Notes under the pieces: generated by a model
Told to the model about the DNA's origin: nothing
Database searches by the model: none
The model's input: the letters and a program-made list of their open reading frames with translations, nothing else
Program-made: the position numbers and the translations under genes
NCBI GenBank assembly: GCA_910579605.1
Contig: CAJTUG010000066.1
Coordinates: 1-6,938 of the forward strand
Direction of reading: 5' to 3'
DNA from: an uncultured Muribaculaceae bacterium
GTDB taxonomy: Bacteria; Bacteroidota; Bacteroidia; Bacteroidales; Muribaculaceae
Length of the DNA: 6,938 nucleotides
In this document: positions 1 to 5,884 of the stretch, piece after piece
Numbering within the stretch: position 1 is the first letter of the stretch
Layout of the letters: each line of letters opens with the position of its first letter

Positions 1-53
1 CTGTAACCTTCTGATCCGTAGTCAGATGCTCTATTCAGTTGAGCTAAGGAGCC
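1..53 (-). tRNA. tRNA-Arg(ACG), 3' part outside the window
   Basis: Read on the minus strand this is the first 53 nt of a tRNA, from the 5' end at 53 through the start of the T-arm, where the window begins. The cloverleaf parts are visible: acceptor 5' strand GGCTCCT, D-stem GCTC/GAGC, and anticodon stem TCTGA/TCAGA around the loop CTACGGA. The anticodon ACG lies at plus positions 17-19. It reads the CGN arginine codons after A34 is deaminated to inosine, a reaction done by TadA, which is encoded at the other end of this window. The 3' acceptor strand is not visible, so whether CCA is encoded cannot be judged. Isotype assignment is firm; completeness is unknown. Confidence 0.95.
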
Positions 54-82
54 AGTGCTTGGCTGTTGCCTTATTGCGAGTG

Positions 83-114
83 CAAAATTACAACTTTTTT
101 TTCACTCCACCAAA
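83..114 (-). promoter_or_regulatory. Bacteroidota-type promoter for the tRNA-Arg gene
   Basis: On the minus strand TTTG (114-111), 20 nt, then TAATTTTG (90-83) match the -33 and -7 elements of the Bacteroidota primary sigma factor. The predicted start near position 76 gives a leader of about 23 nt before the tRNA 5' end at 53. Both elements and the spacing fit, so this is among the strongest promoter calls in the window. Confidence 0.7.
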
Positions 115-205
115 TTTTAGGTCTTTTTTTTCAGGTTTTAATGAAAAAAAATCTTCCGTCAACCACAAGTATAGATAATCGCACCCGAAAAACATAAGAA
201 ATTAT

Positions 206-213
206 TAACTTTG
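206..213 (+). promoter_or_regulatory. Probable -7 element for the 270-1515 unit
   Basis: TAACTTTG matches the TAnnTTTG -7 consensus of Bacteroidota. It would start transcription near 220, giving a leader of about 50 nt before the ATG at 270. No TTTG is found at the expected -33 distance (around 182-185), so the call rests on the -7 box alone. Confidence 0.5.
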
Positions 214-269
214 CGGTGCAAAAATTCACTTAGTATTCTATTTAAACAATATAATACAACCAAGTCTAT

Positions 270-1007
270 ATGGAATATATATCTAATTCAACAGCTATTT
301 TATGGATAATGGCATGCTGCGGCGGTGTGTTGCTGGCACTCCTTGCCGGTTCATTCGCCATGCGGAAAAAACGAAGCAAATCGCATCAGCCGCCGCACAT
401 GGAATGGCAGAGGCTACGAAAACAAGTAGAAGACGCATATATGGACTACGACACGGCAAGAAAGGAAACATTTATGCTGAGAAACAATTGTATGCGCTAT
501 TTCGAAATAAGCCTGCAGCTAAACGACCCGGTTACCGCCGATGGCATAGAAAACAACAAAACCAATATCCTAATGCCCTTGCGCATGGCTATTGAAGATG
601 CCACCAAACAAGAAAACAAACACAAAGAAGAGCTTTTAACACTCAGTTTTGAGGAAATTTTAGAAAACGCCGGTATATTTATAAGCAACCTCCCAAGACC
701 CGACGCCTCAGAATTGGAGAAAGCTAAGAATTTTGTTATCTTTGCAAACGAACAAAAAAGAAAGATGGAAAACGATCCCAAGAATAAATTATTCCGCAAA
801 GCCTATACTTTGTTAAATCCACTGTATACCGATTTTGCAAAAGGAGCAAAGCCCGAAGAAGATCAAGACAGCCTTGGTCTTAGACTTGCTGCCCTTAGAA
901 GCTCGGTTGATATAGCCCTGCAAGAATGCAACTTGGAAATCATCTTCCCACGAATCGTAAAAAAATCCACAGGCGCAGTAATAGCCCAAAGGCTTTCAAT
1001 GAACTGA
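270..1007 (+). CDS. Unrecognised membrane-anchored protein, 245 aa
   Basis: I do not recognise the family. Residues 9-31 form one hydrophobic segment rich in Ala, Leu and Gly, with two adjacent Cys at 16-17. It is followed at once by the basic stretch RKKRSK (32-37), so the positive-inside rule predicts a short outer N-terminus and a cytoplasmic C-terminal part. The rest (about 45-245) is mainly charged and likely helical, with amphipathic stretches at 45-75, 100-135 and 148-170 that could form coiled coil. No catalytic motif is visible. The ATG at 270 is chosen because it places the membrane segment right at the N-terminus and lies just downstream of a promoter-like site; no Shine-Dalgarno is seen, which is usual in this phylum. 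The second gene of the unit begins 59 nt after the stop, so the two may work together. That it is a real gene is likely from length, codon use and the membrane topology; its function is unknown. Confidence 0.8.
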   Translation: MEYISNSTAILWIMACCGGVLLALLAGSFAMRKKRSKSHQPPHMEWQRLRKQVEDAYMDYDTARKETFMLRNNCMRYFEISLQLNDPVTADGIENNKTNILMPLRMAIEDATKQENKHKEELLTLSFEEILENAGIFISNLPRPDASELEKAKNFVIFANEQKRKMENDPKNKLFRKAYTLLNPLYTDFAKGAKPEEDQDSLGLRLAALRSSVDIALQECNLEIIFPRIVKKSTGAVIAQRLSMN

Positions 1008-1066
1008 GAATAATAAATGAATGTAGATAAATTGTCTGTATTTTCTCAATCTCCCCACCAAAAACA

Positions 1067-1515
1067 ATGGAAATAGACAGTAAACGGTTAATCGCAAGCT
1101 TCGTAAACAAAACAGCAACGCTAACGAACGCCAAAATTTAGCGACTTTCATATCCGAGAATCCAGCTCGCTTTGACCTTGTTCTTGAAAAACTACGAGAA
1201 CGAGCAATGATAGAAATGGGATTGGATCCTAATAGTGATTTTCTGCCCGAACATATCAGACATTGCGTACCATCGGCCAAGGACCACATTTTCGACGAAA
1301 GCGCACCAATGTCGGCAGCAATGCCTTCGCCTGCTCCTTTAGGGGCTGCGGCAAATGCAGCAGGCTCTTTCATGTCGGGGATATCGCATATTGCACATAT
1401 TATGTTTAAACCTAAAAGTGCTGCTCCAGTCTACTCCGCAAACCGGCAACAGCCTCAACCCAAAAGCACTTCGGAACTTCTTCGCAGCGAAATCTTCGAT
1501 TGCGAAACAGAGTAA
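1067..1515 (+). pseudogene. Small unrecognised gene with a one-base frameshift, about 149 aa if repaired
   Basis: Two open stretches join into one protein if a single base is added. The first starts with ATG at 1067 (MEIDSKRLIASFVNK...) and stops at TAG 1139-1141. The second lies in the neighbouring frame and is open from 1084 to the TAA ending at 1515, but has no ATG, GTG or TTG before 1207. The part before 1207 reads as plausible helix (ISENPARFDLVLEKLRERA), so a start at 1207 would cut off real coding sequence. The shift must lie between 1084 and 1138; the A4 runs at 1109-1112 and 1133-1136 are the likely sites. The N-terminal part of the product is helical. The C-terminal half (from about residue 80) is rich in Ala, Pro, Ser, Met and Gln and looks disordered. 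No membrane segment or known motif is seen. Alternatives are a sequencing error, a true inactivating mutation, or translation of only the 102-residue piece from ATG 1207. Confidence 0.6.
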
Positions 1516-1547
1516 TCCCCAAACACAAAACATTGCATTATATTTTC

Positions 1548-1583
1548 TGGCGCCACATAGAATTCTGTGACGCCAATTTTTTT
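1548..1583 (+). terminator. Rho-independent terminator of the 270-1515 unit
   Basis: TGGCG (1548-1552) pairs with CGCCA (1571-1575). After one mismatch the stem continues with CACA (1554-1557) against TGTG (1566-1569), around a short loop holding GAATT. The stem is followed by A and seven T (1577-1583). It lies 32 nt after the stop at 1515 and faces the terminator at 1602-1642. Confidence 0.75.
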
Positions 1584-1601
1584 GCACACAGACATAGGGA
1601 C

Positions 1602-1642
1602 AAAAAAAAGTCCTATACTCTTTTCTTCAAAGTGTAGAGGAC
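1602..1642 (-). terminator. Rho-independent terminator on the minus strand
   Basis: Read on the minus strand, GTCCT (1642-1638) pairs with AGGAC (1614-1610). A two-base bulge and a few more pairs (ACAC against GTAT, one mismatch) extend the stem below a loop of about 13 nt, and eight T follow (1609-1602). No protein gene precedes it on this strand, so it most likely ends the candidate small RNA that starts near 1857. Confidence 0.65.
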
Positions 1643-1858
1643 CTAAGCCAAGAGGCATTGATTTGTGATTCAAGTAAAACTGTTAAATAGAAACTGTGTA
1701 CATTTCTTATGAAGATTATATCATACTTACTTTAAATCCTTCTCATCCGCCAACAACAGCCTCACGGCTATTTAAAACGGATGTGCCTTGAACTTAGATC
1801 TGATAAGTTGTAAATAATTAAAGGCCTAAGACAAAGCTGAAGAGACTCTTTTAAAATC
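1602..1858 (-). ncRNA. Candidate structured small RNA, about 255 nt, class unknown
   Basis: The minus strand has a promoter-like site (1895-1864) and an intrinsic terminator (1642-1602) with no credible reading frame between: the ATGs inside are followed by stops within a few codons or run through the terminator. Several hairpins lie in between. GCCTT (1785-1789) pairs with AAGGC (1821-1825), enclosing a perfect 6-bp stem AACTTA (1791-1796) / TAAGTT (1804-1809) with a 7-nt loop. CATCCG (1744-1749) pairs with CGGATG (1778-1783), enclosing AGCC / GGCT (1758-1769) with a TCAC loop. I do not recognise tmRNA, RNase P RNA, SRP RNA or a common riboswitch in it. 6S RNA was considered, but the 5' and 3' ends do not form the expected closing stem. 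It is transcribed away from the kinase gene at 2092, with about 230 nt between the two predicted starts. The existence of the RNA is inferred from these signals, not proven. Confidence 0.45.
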
Positions 1859-1863
1859 CAATA

Positions 1864-1895
1864 CAAAGGTAGGCATATTTTTTCATCTCCACAAG
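1864..1895 (-). promoter_or_regulatory. Promoter-like site for the candidate small RNA
   Basis: On the minus strand CTTG (1895-1892), 20 nt, then TACCTTTG (1871-1864) fit the Bacteroidota -33 / -7 pattern. The -7 box matches TAnnTTTG fully, and the -33 box matches TTG. The spacing of 20 equals that of the tRNA and kinase promoters. The start would be near 1857. Confidence 0.5.
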
Positions 1896-2040
1896 CACAA
1901 ATCTGGTAAAAGTCATTAAATGCAGCCAAATGCACCACAATTTAACATTAATTCATATTCAGATACCACAATTCACAAACAAGCGGCTAATAATTGCCAA
2001 AGTAATTCTAATAAAATAAGTCAATATTAAATCATATAAA

Positions 2041-2072
2041 TTTGTTGTTGTCATTATTTTGTATTAAATTTG
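2041..2072 (+). promoter_or_regulatory. Bacteroidota-type promoter for the sensor kinase
   Basis: TTTG (2041-2044), 20 nt, then TAAATTTG (2065-2072) match both elements. The start would fall near 2079, giving a leader of only about 12 nt before the ATG at 2092. A second TAAATTTG at 2037-2044 overlaps the -33 box and could act as a weaker upstream -7 element. Confidence 0.65.
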
Positions 2073-2091
2073 TTGCATTAAACACATACAC

Positions 2092-4209
2092 ATGCAAAAA
2101 ATAGCAACTTTCCTCAAAATCATCACAATCTGCACAATATCCCTGCTTTTAGGGACAATAGATGCACACGGAATCAGGACTTCGGAAAGAGCCCAAATAG
2201 CCGACAGCCTTACAATGGCATTGCAGAAATCAAACAACGGGAAAGACAGCCTACTAATACTCTACAATCTTTTTGACCTTTCACAAGGCAAACAACGTGG
2301 CAAACGTGCAGAGGCTGTATGCAGAAAAGCATATGAAATAGGCGACAATGAAGCATGCTTAGACGCTTTGAGACATTTAGCCAACATAAATTCCAACAAC
2401 GATAGCGTTCTCTGCACAATAGAAAATTCGCTCCATGAATTTGAACAGCATCCACAGCATATCGAGACAAGACTATTTGTCCGCATGCTCAGAATTGCAC
2501 AACAGATAAAAGAAGACAGCGAAAGCGACATAGACGCAACAATCAACGACCTCCTTGCAAAAGCCACACTCAGCAAGCCTAAAGAACACATAGACCAAGT
2601 AGAGCTACTATTTGCAATAACAGTATACCTTGGCGAACGAACCAAAGGCACTCTGTTTGAAAAATATTTCAACAAATTAGACCAAATGCTGGACTCTTTG
2701 CCCGTGAACACAGGCACAGTGAGAAACCTTGTATACACGCGTAGCAGCATCCCTTTCATGAAGACACACAACTTTAAACGGGTACTCGAGTTAAACAAGA
2801 AAACTCTTAACGTCATAGACTCTCTGAGGCTTGATTACAACGCAAGAGGACGCATATACCGCGATTTCTCACACAACCGCTATAACTCATACCGGCAAAT
2901 GCTTACATGCTATCCCGAGTTATCGCAAGCCGAAATAAATCTATTCTACAAAAAAATACAGGAACTTGCCGCTCAAGACGACTGGGTGAACTATGACATG
3001 AGCCACACCAAACGTCCACAGATTTTCTACTATCTCGCCACAGACCAACTGGAAAAAGCCATTCCTCTCATCAAAGAGCAACTTGAGAAAAAAGGGCAAG
3101 AAAATGTGAGGAGTTTGTATCTGGAAGTAATCTCAAATGCACCAGAAGGACTTGTAGACAGCAAAACGCAGCTTGCTGCAGCCAAAGAACTCAACACCAT
3201 CCTGCAAGAAAAAATAGACTCTAAATTCAACGAACGATACCGCGAGCTCCGTATTATCTACGATCTCAACGAAGCTAAAGAGCGGCATGCCCGCGACGTC
3301 ATAGGAAGCCAATCCGACCGCATTCACAGATATCACATATTAGCAATAATAGCATTAGTCGTATTGATAATCTTATGCATACTCTTTGTCAACCTCTATA
3401 AGAAAAACCGACGGATCAAAAACCTTATGACCGAATCGGCAAAGGCAAACGAAGAGCTAATAACCGAGCGCGACAAACTCAAAAAAATCCAAGCCGACCT
3501 TATACAAGCACGAGACAAAGCCAACAGCGCAGATAAACTCAAATCAGATTTCATAAACAACATGAGCCATGAGGTAAAGACTCCTCTAAGCGTAATTGCT
3601 GAAAACTCTCGCGTTATAGTAGACTGCATTCCCGAAAATCAGCGCCCATATCTTGAGCGCTTCGCAGAAACAATAGATGTAAACACAAAACTCGTGTTGA
3701 CTTTGGTCAACGACGTTTTAGACATTTCATCGTTGGAAAATAATCATATGACCGTTGAAACCTTTCCAACATCAGCAATAAGAATCTGCCGTCTGGCAAT
3801 AGAAAATGTATTTGGAAACATATCCGACAAAAAAACAAATCCTGAAATCGTTTGCAGATTCAACCAACACGCCGACGTTCAACTCCGCACCGACGAACGC
3901 CGAGTAATGCAGATACTCATGAACCTGCTTGCAAACGCCCGAAAATTCACAGACCGCGGTTCTATAACCTTAGATTTCAAACTACAAGGCGACGACATAC
4001 AATTCATCGTAAGCGATACCGGTATAGGAATCCCCGATAACTGCAAAGAAAAAATCTTCGAGCGTTTCATTAAACTTGATCCCACCACACAAGGCTCCGG
4101 ATTAGGACTTTACATAAGCCGCAAACTGGCAGAACTCATCGGCGGAACATTAGAACTCGACACCGACTATTTAGGCGGTTCTCGATTTGTGCTTACAATC
4201 AAAGTTTGA
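2092..4209 (+). CDS. Membrane sensor histidine kinase with periplasmic helical-repeat sensor
   Basis: This is a complete two-component sensor kinase of 705 aa. Residues 1-25 are a signal peptide, likely cut after IDA. Residues about 30-400 are helical and resemble the tetratricopeptide-like periplasmic sensors common in Bacteroidales kinases. One membrane segment lies at about 414-436, and a charged coiled coil (440-485) leads into HisKA. The H-box MSHEVKTPLS gives the phosphoacceptor His493. The ATP-binding domain (about 595-705) has the N-box with Asn611 and Asn615, the G1 box DTGIGI (642-647), the F-box IFERF (655-659) and the G2 box GSGLGL (668-673), so all kinase motifs are intact. There is no receiver or DNA-binding domain, so it is not a hybrid regulator, and no response regulator gene lies in the window. 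The ATG at 2092 is favoured because it begins the signal peptide 20 nt after a good promoter. The ligand and the partner are unknown. Family assignment is firm; the repeat type of the sensor is inferred from helix spacing. Confidence 0.93.
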   Translation: MQKIATFLKIITICTISLLLGTIDAHGIRTSERAQIADSLTMALQKSNNGKDSLLILYNLFDLSQGKQRGKRAEAVCRKAYEIGDNEACLDALRHLANINSNNDSVLCTIENSLHEFEQHPQHIETRLFVRMLRIAQQIKEDSESDIDATINDLLAKATLSKPKEHIDQVELLFAITVYLGERTKGTLFEKYFNKLDQMLDSLPVNTGTVRNLVYTRSSIPFMKTHNFKRVLELNKKTLNVIDSLRLDYNARGRIYRDFSHNRYNSYRQMLTCYPELSQAEINLFYKKIQELAAQDDWVNYDMSHTKRPQIFYYLATDQLEKAIPLIKEQLEKKGQENVRSLYLEVISNAPEGLVDSKTQLAAAKELNTILQEKIDSKFNERYRELRIIYDLNEAKERHARDVIGSQSDRIHRYHILAIIALVVLIILCILFVNLYKKNRRIKNLMTESAKANEELITERDKLKKIQADLIQARDKANSADKLKSDFINNMSHEVKTPLSVIAENSRVIVDCIPENQRPYLERFAETIDVNTKLVLTLVNDVLDISSLENNHMTVETFPTSAIRICRLAIENVFGNISDKKTNPEIVCRFNQHADVQLRTDERRVMQILMNLLANARKFTDRGSITLDFKLQGDDIQFIVSDTGIGIPDNCKEKIFERFIKLDPTTQGSGLGLYISRKLAELIGGTLELDTDYLGGSRFVLTIKV

Positions 4210-4235
4210 CAACCAAAGCACACATAGCGCACCTT

Positions 4236-4286
4236 TATTGCCAAAATATTACATAAGCCTCGCAACAATTGGCAATATTATTTTTT
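4236..4286 (+). terminator. Terminator of the sensor kinase gene, overlapping the end of lpxB
   Basis: TATTGCCAA (4236-4244) pairs perfectly with TTGGCAATA (4269-4277) around a 24-nt loop, followed by TTA and six T (4281-4286). The T-tract is also the two last Lys codons of the convergent lpxB gene, whose stop is at 4278-4280. On the minus strand the same stem is followed by only a few T, so it is mainly a plus-strand signal. The long loop lowers confidence a little. Confidence 0.6.
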
Positions 4287-5423
4287 AATGAGAGCTAAAT
4301 CACTGTAGATTTCTTTTGCCGCCTCCATTGCAGCATCGGAATCCCCAAGGATATCAAGCATCTGCCCATAGCCTTCCGTCTGCATTAACTGCTCCGGCGA
4401 ATTTTTGCGCAACAATGGAGCAAAAACATCGGCAACCCTTTCCGGAGTACAATCATGAAGCAACATTTCTGGAACAACCGCTTTATTGCATATCAGATTT
4501 GGCAACGATACAAATTTCACGTCTAATATCCTGCTCATTATCTCATAAGCTACCTTAGACCCGTTAGCACGGTAAAGCACAACTTGCGGAACTTTTGCAA
4601 TTGCAGTTTCCAACGTTGCCGTACCGGATGTCACCAACGCCCCTGCGCAATGGGCCAAAGCTTCCGTGGCATGCTCAGGGCGAATCAAAGGTATCTCCTT
4701 GCGACCCACAAACGTTGCATAAAAAGCATCTGCAACCCCAGGAGCACCTATAATAAAAGGCCTGTATTGCGGAAAAGTATCCATAGCTGCAATCATAACC
4801 GGGAGGTTATTACGTATTTCTCCCAAACGACTACCAGGCATAAGCGCCACCAAAGCACGGTCACGCAATCGGTACTTTGCAAGAAAATCTTTGCGCCCGG
4901 GAGCAGCTTCTATCCGTTTTTTCATCTCCGATACCGACGGATTTCCCACGTATATAGCCTCTCCTCCGTTTTGCCTATAAAACTCCGGTTCAAAAGGAAG
5001 GATGGAAAACACACGACGCACTACCTTCTTTATTGTATTTATGCGCCATTTTTTCCACGCCCATATTTTAGGCGATATATAATAATACACAGGTATCCCC
5101 ATTTTTGATGCATACTCCCCAACTTTTAGATTAAAACTCGGATAATCTATAAGTATAAGCGCATCAGGCTGAGCCAACTTAACTGTCAACTTGGCTTTTT
5201 TCATATTTTGACCTATCTTGCCGATATTACGGAGAACCTCACTAAAACCCATAAAGGCCATTTGGTTGTAGTGGACAACCGGTTCTTTAGCCGCAGCCAA
5301 CGCCATTCTGTCACCCCCCAAAAAAGTAAAAAACGAGTCCTTATCTATCAGTTTTAGCGCCTCTATCAAATCAGCAGCATGAAGGTCGCCAGAAGCTTCG
5401 CCGGCTATAAGAAAATAGTGCAT
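4278..5423 (-). CDS. lpxB: Lipid-A-disaccharide synthase
   Basis: LpxB (glycosyltransferase family 19, EC 2.4.1.182) joins UDP-2,3-diacylglucosamine and lipid X into the lipid A disaccharide 1-phosphate, releasing UDP, at the inner face of the cytoplasmic membrane. At 381 aa it has the usual family length. Motifs in order are GEASGD (8-13), GGDRM (36-40), GFSEVL (59-64), IDYPSFN (92-98), YISPKIWAWK (115-124), PGSR (196-199) and SGTATLE (266-272); the last two belong to the nucleotide-sugar binding half. The ATG at 5423 directly precedes the conserved N-terminal strand HYFLIAGEASGD, so the start is secure. It lies 1 nt after the tadA stop, so it is very probably the last gene of the rnz-tadA-lpxB operon and may be translationally coupled. 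Its 3' end converges with the kinase gene, 68 nt away. Nothing in it looks broken. Confidence 0.97.
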   Translation of the reverse strand: MHYFLIAGEASGDLHAADLIEALKLIDKDSFFTFLGGDRMALAAAKEPVVHYNQMAFMGFSEVLRNIGKIGQNMKKAKLTVKLAQPDALILIDYPSFNLKVGEYASKMGIPVYYYISPKIWAWKKWRINTIKKVVRRVFSILPFEPEFYRQNGGEAIYVGNPSVSEMKKRIEAAPGRKDFLAKYRLRDRALVALMPGSRLGEIRNNLPVMIAAMDTFPQYRPFIIGAPGVADAFYATFVGRKEIPLIRPEHATEALAHCAGALVTSGTATLETAIAKVPQVVLYRANGSKVAYEIMSRILDVKFVSLPNLICNKAVVPEMLLHDCTPERVADVFAPLLRKNSPEQLMQTEGYGQMLDILGDSDAAMEAAKEIYSDLALIKK

Positions 5424-5424
5424 A

Positions 5425-5880
5425 TTACTTAACTCTTTTTTTTACGAAAAAATCTTGCATCAACGCAACGCATTCATCTTGTAACACACCTTGAACAACA
5501 ACAGCCTTAGGATGGAACGGGCTTGCCCCGGGACGTAAAATAGTAGAATACCCCCTTTTAGAATCTGGAGCGCCATAAACAATCCGTCCTATCCTGCTCC
5601 ACCCTACCGCTCCTGCACACATCGGACATGGTTCAACAGTTACATACAAGGAACAATCAGAAAGAAATTTACCGCCTAAAGTTTGCTCGGCAGCAGTTAT
5701 AGCCAACATTTCGGCATGGGCCGTTACATCTCCTAATGCCTCTGTGCGGTTATGTCCACGACCTAAAATCCTACCGCCGCCAACTACTACAGCTCCAATG
5801 GGTATTTCGCCTTCTTCCCATGCCATACGAGCCTCGGCAAGCGCAAGGCGCATATAATATTCGTCTTGAAACGTCTGCAT
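5425..5880 (-). CDS. tadA: tRNA-specific adenosine deaminase (A34 to inosine)
   Basis: TadA (EC 3.5.4.33) deaminates the wobble adenosine of tRNA-Arg(ACG) to inosine so that one tRNA reads CGU, CGC and CGA. The 151-residue product has the deaminase zinc site: HAE at 55-57 (His55 ligand, Glu57 proton shuttle) and PCPMC at 84-88 (Cys85 and Cys88 ligands). The stretch EIPIGAVVV (25-33) is the usual beta-strand before the active site. These motifs also occur in guanine deaminases of the same fold, but the N-terminal helix, the length and the PCPMCAGA sequence fit TadA. The ATG at 5880 is chosen; a later Met at residue 10 would cut the first helix. It follows rnz by 4 nt and precedes lpxB by 1 nt. 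Its substrate tRNA is encoded at 1-53. Confidence 0.94.
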   Translation of the reverse strand: MQTFQDEYYMRLALAEARMAWEEGEIPIGAVVVGGGRILGRGHNRTEALGDVTAHAEMLAITAAEQTLGGKFLSDCSLYVTVEPCPMCAGAVGWSRIGRIVYGAPDSKRGYSTILRPGASPFHPKAVVVQGVLQDECVALMQDFFVKKRVK

Positions 5881-5884
5881 AGCA

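Larger units (their letters stand above)
1516..2091. other. 576-base stretch without a protein gene
   Basis: From left to right it holds the plus-strand terminator (1548-1583), the minus-strand terminator (1602-1642), the candidate small RNA (to about 1858), its promoter (1864-1895), an AT-rich spacer of about 145 bases (1896-2040), and the kinase promoter (2041-2072). The spacer contains a near-perfect direct repeat, AAATGCAGCCA at 1918-1928 and AAATGCACCAC at 1928-1938, of unknown meaning. Reading frames here are short and cross the terminators. Confidence 0.7.

Noticed and set aside
1017..1076. A 19-codon reading frame starting at ATG 1017, overlapping the start of the broken small gene
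   Set aside because: It is very short and low in complexity, has no supporting signal, and its frame does not join the downstream coding frame without another shift.
1084..1138. Programmed -1 frameshifting as the explanation for the broken small gene
   Set aside because: No X XXY YYZ slippery heptamer is present in the upstream frame before the stop at 1139, and the A-runs are only four long.
1455..1673. A 72-codon minus-strand frame with a TTG start
   Set aside because: It runs through both facing terminators and into the end of the plus-strand small gene; its amino acid pattern has no recognised motif and the hairpins explain the sequence better.
1602..1858. Assignment of the candidate RNA to tmRNA, RNase P RNA, SRP RNA or 6S RNA
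   Set aside because: None of the conserved sequence blocks of the first three is visible, and the ends do not form the closing stem expected of 6S RNA.
2037..2044. TAAATTTG as the main -7 element of the kinase gene
   Set aside because: The copy at 2065-2072 has a proper -33 box at the right distance, whereas this copy overlaps that -33 box; kept only as a possible minor start.
4584..5108. A 174-codon plus-strand frame inside lpxB
   Set aside because: It is antisense to a clear LpxB gene and has a basic, Cys/His/Tyr-rich composition typical of a shadow frame.
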